From Betaproteobacteria bacterium (GTDB taxonomy: Bacteria > Pseudomonadota > Gammaproteobacteria > Burkholderiales > CANMPU01): DNA of 5,681 nucleotides. Both the position numbers and the translations under genes were made by a program. This document shows positions 1 through 5,681 of the stretch, piece by piece (position 1 is the stretch's first letter; each line of letters starts with the position of its first letter). Below the pieces are notes generated by a model, which made no database searches, was not told where the DNA came from, and saw only the letters and a program-made list of their open reading frames with translations. The stretch lies in NCBI GenBank assembly GCA_947499755.1, contig CANMPU010000081.1:1-5681 (forward strand). Direction: 5' to 3'.

Positions 1-51
1 CAGCACTTCTGGATCGCGCGCAAAAGCGCGAGCCTGCGCCGCGGTCTACAT
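1..51 (-). pseudogene. Possible start of a partial gene with amber second codon
   Basis: On the minus strand an ATG (49-51) preceded by AAGGAC, a plausible ribosome binding site, is followed at once by TAG and then by an open frame to the window edge reading TAAQARAFARDPEVL. That peptide has the composition of a real bacterial N-terminus, and it lies about 50 bases downstream of the EAL gene on the same strand. Upstream the same frame is closed by TGA, so no earlier start exists; the only later candidate in view is a GTG near the edge. It could be a gene broken at codon 2, a gene starting beyond the edge, or chance. Only 15 sense codons are visible and I do not recognise the family, so this is a tentative entry. 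Confidence 0.2.
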
Positions 52-98
52 GTCCTTATGGTAGTTTCGAGATCATGTATACAACGCTCACCGACCAA

Positions 99-188
99 CT
101 AGCCAAGGGCCTGTACCTTCTTGGCGCCAAATTTAGCGCTGTTGATCTCCTCTGGGCTAATGGGCTTACTTGGATTACAAAATTCCAA
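99..188 (-). pseudogene. Out-of-frame C-terminal tail of the EAL gene
   Basis: Just after the VQGYY motif of the EAL gene, a neighbouring frame reads LEFCNPSKPISPEEINSAK and ends at TAG (99-101). In typical EAL domains the QGY motif is followed by F, two or three residues, a proline-containing turn and a short helix of the P-x-E-E-hydrophobic type. The alternative frame has exactly this pattern (F-CNPSKPI-SPEEI), whereas the annotated frame ends with SVGIL. Taking out ten bases (183-192) would join QGYY directly to FCNPSKPI. I infer a frameshift, caused by mutation or sequencing error. The helix-like ending IN-SAKFGAKK also looks coding. Alternatively the tail is chance. Confidence 0.42.
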
Positions 189-954
189 CTGAATAATAGC
201 CTTGTACCAAATCTATCTTTGCATCAAGCGCAACTAAGGCCTCATCCTGATTTTCTACTCCCGCTAGCAACGCGCGCGCGCCACCTTCGTGTAACGCGGA
301 AATAATATTTGGCAGCATACGTTTTACTTTGCTGTCAGTCGCCGCTTGCGTGGTAAGAAATCGGTCGAGTTTGACGATGTCGGGTTGCAGACGCCACACG
401 CGCTCGAAATTAGAATGTCCGGCACCGAAATCGTCGACCGCGACCATACAGCCAAGATTGCGGCACTCTGTTACGGCTTCCGCTAATCGGCCCTCGTCTT
501 CCACGTTTTCGTCAAGTATTTCAATGAGTATCCGATTCGACGGGAAATTTTTGCTGCGAATCAGGTCTCGAAAAAAATTATCTGTTGAAAAGCTTTCGAT
601 GAATACCTGGGGATTCATATTTAACGAGAGCCAAGCGTCACCGGGGTTTGACCTAAAAAAGTTTTCCATATGCACCATGCATGCAAGACGATCCAGCGCC
701 AGAAGTTCGGAAAAATTTCCAGACAGATCAAACAATTCAAGTGGCGCAATTGGATGCCCGTCTTGATCGCGTCCGCTTAATAACGCTTCATAGCCGATCG
801 CTTTTGTTGATGCCGGCTGAAATATTGGTTGAAATTGGCTGGTAATCACGACATCGTTATAGTCGCCATACGCCTTGCCAAATTCTTCGCTCACCAAGCT
901 TTGAATGACGTTAAAGCTATAAAGACCTGCGGTAATTTCGTCCAGTCTGTTCAT
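175..954 (-). CDS. Stand-alone EAL-domain protein (c-di-GMP phosphodiesterase family), probably impaired
   Basis: A 259-residue protein with a short N-terminal helix-like lead (about 1-36) followed by one EAL domain. EAL domains hydrolyse the second messenger cyclic di-GMP to pGpG in the cytoplasm, lowering its level and usually favouring motility over biofilm. Visible signature residues are E56 in GYEALL (the EAL motif), N112 in LNMNP, E145 in LIEIL, D174-D175 in VDDFG, K195 in VKLDR and Q251 in VQGYY. The motif normally reading A-E-G-V-E reads LLAGVEN (229-235), so its first glutamate, needed for catalysis, is absent. No signal peptide, membrane segment or GGDEF domain is seen. The frame stops eight codons after the VQGYY motif, earlier than usual, and a family-like tail continues in another frame. 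The start is supported by GAGG ten bases upstream of ATG. Wording such as ALLAGVEN and ALDAKIDLVQGYY recalls EAL proteins that in some relatives are fused to CBS and GGDEF domains; that is from memory. The family is sure; whether it is active, a c-di-GMP sensor or decaying is open. Confidence 0.93.
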   Translation of the reverse strand: MNRLDEITAGLYSFNVIQSLVSEEFGKAYGDYNDVVITSQFQPIFQPASTKAIGYEALLSGRDQDGHPIAPLELFDLSGNFSELLALDRLACMVHMENFFRSNPGDAWLSLNMNPQVFIESFSTDNFFRDLIRSKNFPSNRILIEILDENVEDEGRLAEAVTECRNLGCMVAVDDFGAGHSNFERVWRLQPDIVKLDRFLTTQAATDSKVKRMLPNIISALHEGGARALLAGVENQDEALVALDAKIDLVQGYYSVGIL

Positions 955-963
955 GTGGTGATT

Positions 964-968
964 ACCTC
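964..968 (-). promoter_or_regulatory. Ribosome binding site of the EAL gene
   Basis: On the minus strand GAGGT lies about ten bases before the ATG at 954, a usable Shine-Dalgarno match. It supports M1 over later methionines. Confidence 0.6.
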
Positions 969-1014
969 GAAGCTGTGTTCTTAGATCGGCGCGTTATAAA
1001 GGGCATATTCAGCA

Positions 1015-1041
1015 TAATCGGCAGCGCGACGACTTTATTTA
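1015..1041 (-). promoter_or_regulatory. Sigma-28 (FliA)-like promoter facing the EAL gene
   Basis: Read on the minus strand, TAAATAAA (1034-1041) is separated by exactly 11 bases from GCCGATTA (1015-1022). The enterobacterial FliA consensus is TAAAGTTT, 11 bases, GCCGATAA. The TAAA core matches, the last four bases of the -35 element do not, and the -10 element matches 7 of 8, with the correct spacing. Transcription would begin near 1005-1008, giving a leader of roughly 50 bases before the ATG. Control of a c-di-GMP phosphodiesterase by the flagellar sigma factor is known for yhjH (pdeH) in E. coli. Whether this organism is flagellated cannot be seen here. Confidence 0.5.
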
Positions 1042-1103
1042 GAAGAAATTCTCAATTTAATAGGGATTTAGTCGTTAATTTCACGCGGATCACTAGTTGG
1101 ATA

Positions 1104-1112
1104 TGCTAGAAT
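1104..1112 (+). promoter_or_regulatory. Extended -10 promoter of typA
   Basis: TGCTAGAAT contains the extended -10 dinucleotide TG, one base, and the hexamer TAGAAT, five of six matches to the sigma-70 -10 consensus. It lies 30 bases before the typA start codon, so transcription would begin near 1119 and leave a short leader. I see no good -35 hexamer at 16-18 bases upstream, which fits an extended -10 promoter. Prediction from sequence only. Confidence 0.5.
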
Positions 1113-1133
1113 CACGCGCTTTTTAACGAATTT

Positions 1134-1139
1134 AGGAAA
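1134..1139 (+). promoter_or_regulatory. Ribosome binding site of typA
   Basis: AGGAAA lies three bases before the ATG at 1143 (AGGA five bases before it) and is the only purine-rich Shine-Dalgarno match nearby. It supports this start, which also gives the normal N-terminus just ahead of the GTPase P-loop. Confidence 0.6.
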
Positions 1140-1142
1140 TCT

Positions 1143-2969
1143 ATGACGCGCTCTGTTAGAAATATCGCCATCATCGCCCACGTTGATCATGGCAAAACGA
1201 CGTTAGTTGATAAATTGCTACGTCAGTCTGGAACGTTTGCCGCGCACCAACATATTGAAGAGCGCGTGATGGACTCAAACGATCTGGAAAAAGAGCGCGG
1301 TATTACGATTCTTGCTAAGAATTGTGCGGTGACCTATGAAGGTACACACATCAACATCGTCGACACGCCGGGTCATGCGGACTTCGGTGGCGAAGTCGAG
1401 CGTGTACTGTCCATGGTCGACGGCGTACTGCTGCTGGTCGATGCGGTCGAAGGCCCCATGCCGCAGACGCGTTTTGTGACACGCAAAGCACTTGCACTTG
1501 GTCTTAAACCTATCGTCGTCGTTAATAAAGTAGACCGTCCTGGCGCACGTTCAGACTGGGTCATCAACCAGACATTTGATCTTTTCGATAAGCTAGGTGC
1601 ATCGGATGCACAACTAGACTTTCCTATCCTGTATGCCTCGGCGCTTGAAGGGTGGGCGACGGATGATCTGGCGCAAAAAAGCGACAACATGAAGGCGTTG
1701 TTTGAGGCTATCCTCAAGCACGTACCAGCGCGTGCAGACGACCCCAACGGTCCGCTGCAATTGCAAATTTGCTCGCTTGATTATTCAAGCTATGTTGGGC
1801 GCATTGGCATTGGCCGCGTGCTCCGTGGGCGCATTAAATCTGGGCAACAGGTAACGGTGCTGCACGGCCCGGAAGGCGGCCCCATTGCGCCGGTAATGGC
1901 CAGAGTGAATCAAGTGCAGGTATTTAAAGGATTGCAACGTGTTGTGGTTGAGGAAGCAGAAGCCGGCGACATTGTCCTCATTAATGGCATTGAGGAAATC
2001 GGTATTGGCGTCACCATCGCTGACCCCGCGAATCCCGAGGCGCTACCTCTACTCAAAGTTGACGAGCCAACGCTTACCATGAATTTTCAGGTCAATACCT
2101 CGCCGCTCGCGGGCCGCGAAGGCAAGTACGTCACTAGCCGTCAGTTGCGCGAACGCTTGCAACGCGAGTTAATGGCCAACGTCGCGCTACGCGTTACCGA
2201 CACTGTAGACGCGGACATTTTCGAAGTTTGTGGTCGTGGCGAGCTGCATCTGACGATTCTGCTTGAGACCATGCGCCGTGAGGGCTACGAGCTGGCAGTA
2301 TCGCGTCCACGCGTAGTAATCAAGGAAGTTAACGGCGAGAAACAAGAGCCCTACGAAATGCTGACTGTTGATGTCGAAGAAGTAAATCAGGGTGCCGTCA
2401 TGGAAGCGCTGGGGGCGCGCCGCGGCGATCTACAGGACATGCAGTCCGACGGTAAAGGCCGCGTCAGACTCGACTACCGTATCCCTGCACGCGGACTCAT
2501 AGGCTTTCAATCCGATTTTATGACGATGACGCGCGGTACCGGTCTCATGAGTCACGTATTTGATGAATATGGCGCGATGAAGCCTGACATGGCAGAGCGT
2601 CGTAATGGCGTGTTAATTTCTGCAGAAAGCGGTGAGGCCGTCGCCTACGCATTGTGGAAACTACAGGAACGCGGTCGTATGTTTGTCAGCCCGGGTGACC
2701 CCCTGTACGAAGGCATCATCATCGGCATTCACAGTCGCGATAATGATCTAGTGGTCAATCCAATTAAAGGTAAGCAACTCACCAACGTACGCGCCTCCGG
2801 CACGGATGAAGCGGTACGACTAGTGCCACCGGTCCAGGTCACACTAGAGTCGGCAATTGAATTTATCGCCGACGATGAGCTAGTCGAGATCACACCGAAA
2901 TCGATTCGGATCCGCAAGCGCTACTTGCTGGAACAAGATCGCAAGCGTGCATCTCGCGCAGCCGCATAA
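1143..2969 (+). CDS. typA: Ribosome-associated translational GTPase TypA/BipA
   Basis: A complete 608-residue protein, the usual length of the family (about 600-615). TypA/BipA is an EF-G-like GTPase that binds the 70S ribosome and assists ribosome biogenesis and stress or cold adaptation in the cytoplasm. The N-terminal GTPase domain shows the P-loop AHVDHGKT (12-19), switch I RGITI (52-56), switch II DTPGH (74-78), NKVD (128-131) and SAL (166-168), all intact. EF-Tu-like beta-barrel and EF-G III/V-like domains follow; [15 protein letters not shown] and the C-terminal [15 protein letters not shown] (542-556) are hallmarks of BipA that separate it from EF-G and LepA. The tail is basic (IRIRKRY onward). 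The start gives the standard N-terminus and has a ribosome binding site. It is transcribed divergently from the EAL gene and is followed by a hairpin, so it is probably monocistronic. Nothing in the sequence looks defective; the gene seems somewhat more G+C-rich than its neighbours, as expected for a conserved, well-expressed gene. Confidence 0.98.
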   Translation: MTRSVRNIAIIAHVDHGKTTLVDKLLRQSGTFAAHQHIEERVMDSNDLEKERGITILAKNCAVTYEGTHINIVDTPGHADFGGEVERVLSMVDGVLLLVDAVEGPMPQTRFVTRKALALGLKPIVVVNKVDRPGARSDWVINQTFDLFDKLGASDAQLDFPILYASALEGWATDDLAQKSDNMKALFEAILKHVPARADDPNGPLQLQICSLDYSSYVGRIGIGRVLRGRIKSGQQVTVLHGPEGGPIAPVMARVNQVQVFKGLQRVVVEEAEAGDIVLINGIEEIGIGVTIADPANPEALPLLKVDEPTLTMNFQVNTSPLAGREGKYVTSRQLRERLQRELMANVALRVTDTVDADIFEVCGRGELHLTILLETMRREGYELAVSRPRVVIKEVNGEKQEPYEMLTVDVEEVNQGAVMEALGARRGDLQDMQSDGKGRVRLDYRIPARGLIGFQSDFMTMTRGTGLMSHVFDEYGAMKPDMAERRNGVLISAESGEAVAYALWKLQERGRMFVSPGDPLYEGIIIGIHSRDNDLVVNPIKGKQLTNVRASGTDEAVRLVPPVQVTLESAIEFIADDELVEITPKSIRIRKRYLLEQDRKRASRAAA

Positions 2970-3001
2970 CCCCCCGCTTTATTCAAAACATACCTCGTTT
3001 A

Positions 3002-3030
3002 GGTGTCACGTCGAATTTCGACGTGACACC
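3002..3030 (+). terminator. Perfect hairpin after typA, likely terminator
   Basis: GGTGTCACGTCG (3002-3013) and CGACGTGACACC (3019-3030) are perfect 12-base inverted repeats around a five-base AATTT centre, which can add one or two A-T pairs. It begins 32 bases after the typA stop. The trailing run is only GTTTCCCC, so the U-tract is weak for an intrinsic terminator, and on the opposite strand it is no better. The near-perfect palindrome could also be a protein-binding site, because its right arm lies close to the presumed rmuC promoter. Confidence 0.55.
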
Positions 3031-3048
3031 GTTTCCCCAACTCTCGGG

Positions 3049-3054
3049 TATACT
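3049..3054 (+). promoter_or_regulatory. Possible -10 box for rmuC
   Basis: TATACT matches five of six positions of the sigma-70 -10 consensus and lies 24 bases before the rmuC start, leaving a leader of about 18 bases. The best -35-like hexamer is GTGACA (3023-3028, five of six), inside the right arm of the preceding hairpin, but the 20-base spacer is longer than the ideal 17. Moderate to weak prediction. Confidence 0.35.
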
Positions 3055-3069
3055 GGCTTTCGTTGATTT

Positions 3070-3074
3070 GAGGT
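3070..3074 (+). promoter_or_regulatory. Ribosome binding site of rmuC
   Basis: GAGGT ends four bases before the ATG at 3079, a good Shine-Dalgarno match at a normal distance. It fixes the start that includes the membrane segment. Confidence 0.6.
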
Positions 3075-3078
3075 CGTT

Positions 3079-4197
3079 ATGGTCGAACTGGTTATCCTCG
3101 TGATTGCTGTCGCAATCCTTATCGCTGTACTCTGGGCTGGGTCTAAGCTTCTTTTGCTTTTCAAGCAGCGCGATCAATTTGACGACGCGCTGACGAAGGC
3201 GATGGAGGAAAAACACCGCGCCATGCTTAAGGATCTGTACGAGGGGCTGAGCAAGCAGGGAGATCGGCTGGAAGAAAAACTAGTGCAAACATCAGAGCGC
3301 CTACGCCTAACGGTCGACCAGCGCCTTGAGCAAATTAATGGAAAAGTGAGCGAAAGATTAGACGAAGGTTTCAAAAAGACGAATGACACCTTTACGAATG
3401 TGATGACGCGTCTTGCGACCATAGACGAAGCGCAAAAGAAAATTGATGGGTTGGCGAGCAACGTCGTTACCCTGCAGGAATTGCTCGGAGATAAACGGTC
3501 GCGCGGTGCCTTCGGCGAAGTGCAACTTGAAGCATTGGTGCGTAATGTATTGCCGACCACGTGTTACGAATTCCAATTTACTCTCTCGAATAAAAACCGC
3601 GTTGATTGCCTGTTAAAACTGCCGGAGCCCACTGGAAACGTCGCTGTTGATTCGAAATTCCCGCTTGAAAACTATCATCGCATGTTTAGTAAAGAGTCTA
3701 CGGATGCGGAACGTTTATTAGCGCAGCGCGCGTTCAAGGCGGATATCAAAAAACACGTGGATGACATCAGCCAAAAATATATCGTCGCAAATGAAACCTC
3801 TGACGGCGCCGTTATGTTTGTTCCGGCAGAAGCAGTGTTTGCCGAAATTCACGGTTATGCGCAGGATATGGTCGAATATGCGATGCAAAAACGTGTTTGG
3901 ATTGTTTCCCCGACGACCTTAATGGCGGTGTTGAATACTGCGAGAGCTGTCATTAAGGACGTCGAGACACGTCAACAAGTACACATCATCAAAGATGCGT
4001 TAAATAAACTTGCTAAAGATTTCGGTCGCTTTGACCAACGCATGAAGGCGTTGTCGGATCACATTCGGCTTGCACACGAAGATGCGGAAAAAGTTCACCT
4101 CTCCAGCCGTAAGATTAGTCAGCGATTTGCACAAATAGAAAATGTGGAATTGGGAGGCGAAGCGCAACCATTGTCTGATCTGACGGACCGCGACTAG
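3079..4197 (+). CDS. rmuC: RmuC-family DNA recombination/maintenance protein
   Basis: A complete 372-residue RmuC-family protein. In E. coli, rmuC mutations raise inversion between short inverted repeats, so the family is thought to limit such rearrangements; its core is predicted to be a PD-(D/E)xK-type nuclease, but the biochemical activity is poorly defined. An N-terminal membrane segment (about 3-28, VILVIAVAILIAVLW) is followed by a long charged coiled-coil-like stretch (about 30-135). The RmuC core starts at KRSRGAFGEVQLE (139-151) and includes NRVDCLLKLPE (173-183) and VAVDSKFPLENY (188-199), where D176 and D191-x-K193 are plausible nuclease-motif residues. Later family blocks are AVMFVPAEAVF (244-254), VWIVSPTTLMAVL (273-285) and a C-terminal helical stretch to about 356. 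The E. coli protein is about 475 residues; the difference seems to lie in the coiled coil and tail, with the core complete. GAGG five bases before ATG supports the start. It stands alone after a hairpin and has its own -10-like box. The assignment is firm. Confidence 0.95.
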   Translation: MVELVILVIAVAILIAVLWAGSKLLLLFKQRDQFDDALTKAMEEKHRAMLKDLYEGLSKQGDRLEEKLVQTSERLRLTVDQRLEQINGKVSERLDEGFKKTNDTFTNVMTRLATIDEAQKKIDGLASNVVTLQELLGDKRSRGAFGEVQLEALVRNVLPTTCYEFQFTLSNKNRVDCLLKLPEPTGNVAVDSKFPLENYHRMFSKESTDAERLLAQRAFKADIKKHVDDISQKYIVANETSDGAVMFVPAEAVFAEIHGYAQDMVEYAMQKRVWIVSPTTLMAVLNTARAVIKDVETRQQVHIIKDALNKLAKDFGRFDQRMKALSDHIRLAHEDAEKVHLSSRKISQRFAQIENVELGGEAQPLSDLTDRD

Positions 4198-4226
4198 CTC
4201 AAGTCTATTCGGGGAAGGGTGCGCGA

Positions 4227-4287
4227 AGTGTAAAGGTTGTGGCTTTATGGCCAAATCCTAAGGGCGTTTACACTGAAAATAGCCCTT
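4227..4287 (+). other. Interlocking inverted repeats between rmuC and the GGDEF-EAL gene
   Basis: AGTGTAAA (4227-4234) can pair with TTTACACT (4267-4274); between them TGGC (4240-4243) can pair with GCCA (4250-4253). AAGGGC (4260-4265) can pair with GCCCTT (4282-4287), and its loop contains the right arm of the first pair. The two longer stems therefore interlock as a pseudoknot or as alternatives. It could be an end-of-transcript structure for rmuC, a leader element of the next gene or a chance arrangement. No run of Us follows the second stem, so it is not a standard terminator, and I see no match to the c-di-GMP (GEMM) riboswitch core. The rest of the gap (4288-4373) is AT-rich towards its end with TTTAGGTT repeated at 4327-4334 and 4351-4358. 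Confidence 0.3.
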
Positions 4288-4373
4288 TCGCGATTTTGCG
4301 GTAGGCCTTACCATAACCCCTGACCTTTTAGGTTGTAATTATATTAATAATTTAGGTTAGATATAAATTATAA

Positions 4374-5681
4374 ATGACTGATATATTTAATATTTATATT
4401 ACAGTACTGATGGCGACGGCGACGGCTGCGGGTGCTGGTATCGCATTTTTACTGACCCGGCGATTTTCTCAAACGGAGAAGGCACTCTTTCGTGCAAAAG
4501 AGCTAGCCGAAGCAAGACTAAATTCAATAGGTGACGCGGTTATTACGGCGGATATAGACCTTAAAGTTGAGTACTTAAATCCCTTAGCGGAAAAGCTAAC
4601 GGGTTGGACGCTAGATCAAGCAAGAGGTCAAGCACTCGATGACGTGTTTAAGGTGATCGACGAAGATACGCGCGAACCCATAACCCATAGCCTTGCGGCT
4701 CGTTCTGAGCAAGGCGATCTGGAAATAACGAAGAAATCAATTTGCCTGGTGCATAAAGACGGAACGGAATATTCCATACACGATTCCTGTTCCACCGTTC
4801 AGGACAAGAACGGCCGTGCGGTTGGCATGATCGTCGTTTTCTATGATATGACGCAAATGAGTGCTTTGGCGCAGCGTCTATCGTGGCAAGCGAATCATGA
4901 TGCACTCACGGGACTAGTAAATCGCCGTGAATTTGAACGTCGATTAGGGACATTAGTCGAGACCGCGAAAACGCAAAACAAGCAACACGCGCTCTTAGTG
5001 ATGGATTTAGATAATTTTAAGACGGTAAATGATACTTGCGGCCACAGCGCTGGCGATGAGTTACTCCGGCAACTCACCAGTGTGATGCAAACGAAAATGC
5101 GCGGTAGCGATAGTTTGGGTCGCCTTGGTGGCGATGAGTTTGGTGCATTACTTGAATCGTGCCCACTTGATCAAGGGCTGCGTATTGCAAATGGCATTCG
5201 CGAAGCAGTACGCGATTTCCGCTTCGTCTGGAAGGATAAATCGTTTTGTGTGGGCGCGAGTATGGGGTTGGTGCCGATAATTGATGACAGGACGACTGTG
5301 GCGGAATTACTTAGTGCTGGCGATGAGTCTTGCTATGAAGCCAAGAATAAAGGTCGTGACCGCGTCCAAGTGTATCGTCCTAAAGACAAAAACTACACGC
5401 ACACACACGTCGATCTGCAGATGATTTCTCAGATTAACCACGCCTTTGAGCTTGGGAACTTTAGATTATTTCAGCAAAAAATCATCCCACTGTCTGGCCA
5501 CTATCACATGGCGCATCAGGAGATATTGGTGCGAATGATTGGTGTGGCGGGAAACCTAATACCGCCTATGGCGTTTATACCGGCCGCCGAAAGATATAAC
5601 CTGCTGACCACGATAGATCGATGGGTGATCCAGGCGCTGGTGTCTTATCTTGATAGGCGCTGTGCTGCCGGTGAAATTGCG
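4374..5681 (+). CDS. Membrane-anchored PAS-GGDEF-EAL c-di-GMP signalling protein (partial)
   Basis: An open frame of 436 codons runs off the right edge. One N-terminal membrane segment (about 4-28) is followed by a linker helix, a PAS domain (about 46-160; AVITADIDLKVEYLNP, then LTGWTLDQARGQ, ending VVFYDMTQ), a GGDEF domain (about 174-337) and the beginning of an EAL domain (from about 347). GGDEF domains make c-di-GMP from two GTP. Here DLDNFK (211-216), an intact GGDEF (252-256), and the inhibitory-site RxxD (R243, D246) five residues ahead are present, so an active, feedback-inhibited cyclase is predicted. The EAL part shows QEILVRM (382-388, EIL in place of EAL, glutamate kept) and PPMAFIPAAERY, but QKI replaces the usual QPI, and the other catalytic residues lie outside the window. 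An in-frame TAA directly before ATG (4371-4373) rules out a longer start; the nearest purine-rich motif, AGG at 4354-4356, is rather far. M13 is an alternative start but would cut the membrane segment. The PAS ligand is unknown. Confidence 0.95.
   Translation, partial: MTDIFNIYITVLMATATAAGAGIAFLLTRRFSQTEKALFRAKELAEARLNSIGDAVITADIDLKVEYLNPLAEKLTGWTLDQARGQALDDVFKVIDEDTREPITHSLAARSEQGDLEITKKSICLVHKDGTEYSIHDSCSTVQDKNGRAVGMIVVFYDMTQMSALAQRLSWQANHDALTGLVNRREFERRLGTLVETAKTQNKQHALLVMDLDNFKTVNDTCGHSAGDELLRQLTSVMQTKMRGSDSLGRLGGDEFGALLESCPLDQGLRIANGIREAVRDFRFVWKDKSFCVGASMGLVPIIDDRTTVAELLSAGDESCYEAKNKGRDRVQVYRPKDKNYTHTHVDLQMISQINHAFELGNFRLFQQKIIPLSGHYHMAHQEILVRMIGVAGNLIPPMAFIPAAERYNLLTTIDRWVIQALVSYLDRRCAAGEIA

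Noticed and set aside
265..282. CGCGCGCGCG run as a special repeat or Z-DNA element
   Set aside because: It is a five-unit dinucleotide run encoding Ala-Arg-Ala in the EAL gene; too short to claim a function.
3..305. Plus-strand open frame (ATG at 75) across the end of the EAL gene
   Set aside because: It is mostly antisense to the EAL coding region and its out-of-frame tail, has no clear ribosome binding site or recognisable domain, and its peptide is not family-like.
329..766. Plus-strand open frame of 145 codons
   Set aside because: It lies wholly antisense to the EAL domain; its serine- and arginine-rich composition is typical of a shadow frame.
1373..1747. Minus-strand open frame inside typA
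   Set aside because: It is antisense to the conserved GTPase domain and has low-complexity serine/threonine-rich content with no domain.
3174..3576. Two minus-strand frames inside rmuC
   Set aside because: Both are antisense to the coiled coil and core of RmuC and resemble no protein I know.
4333..4367. Sigma-70 promoter in the AT-rich stretch before the GGDEF-EAL gene
   Set aside because: TTGTAA (4333-4338) and several TA-rich hexamers such as TATAAA (4362-4367) exist, but none has a convincing 16-18 base spacing, and such boxes are expected by chance in AT-rich DNA.
4198..4373. c-di-GMP riboswitch before the GGDEF-EAL gene
   Set aside because: The conserved GEMM-I core elements could not be found by eye; only generic inverted repeats are present.
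4648..5077. Minus-strand frames inside the PAS-GGDEF gene
   Set aside because: They are antisense to well-conserved PAS and GGDEF motifs, and lack start signals and recognisable content.

Overview
The window reads as chromosomal DNA of a proteobacterium, most likely a betaproteobacterium of moderate G+C. The main evidence is the TypA/BipA protein, whose wording (for example around residues 136-170 and the basic C-terminus) resembles betaproteobacterial TypA as I remember it. Codon use is mixed and there is no sign of a mobile element, CRISPR array, tRNA or rRNA. No phylogenetic search was possible, so the placement is an inference.

Layout from left to right. (1) Positions 1-48, minus strand, hold a short coding-like frame running off the left edge, whose only ATG is followed directly by an amber codon. 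(2) A minus-strand gene (175-954) encodes a stand-alone EAL-domain protein (c-di-GMP phosphodiesterase family). It lacks one catalytic glutamate, and its last stretch appears frameshifted: a family-like C-terminal tail continues in another frame at 99-188. (3) A 188-bp divergent intergenic region carries a sigma-28 (FliA)-like promoter facing the EAL gene and an extended -10 promoter facing typA. (4) typA/bipA (1143-2969, plus) is a complete ribosome-associated translational GTPase. (5) A 109-bp gap holds a perfect 12-bp-stem hairpin and a -10-like box. (6) rmuC (3079-4197, plus) is a complete but short member of the RmuC family, membrane-anchored with a coiled coil and a nuclease-like domain. 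(7) A 176-bp, partly AT-rich gap contains interlocking inverted repeats. (8) A plus-strand TM-PAS-GGDEF-EAL protein (4374 to the right edge) is cut off by the window inside its EAL domain.

Two housekeeping or genome-maintenance genes (typA, rmuC) therefore sit between two cyclic-di-GMP signalling genes. The left one is a probably impaired phosphodiesterase-type protein with a putative flagellar-class promoter. The right one is a membrane-tethered sensor with an apparently active cyclase and feedback site. Nothing shows that the four genes form one pathway; each seems to have its own expression signals. I found no convincing new multi-gene system. The most informative oddities are the sigma-28-like promoter, the decay marks in the EAL gene, and the structured gap before the GGDEF-EAL gene.
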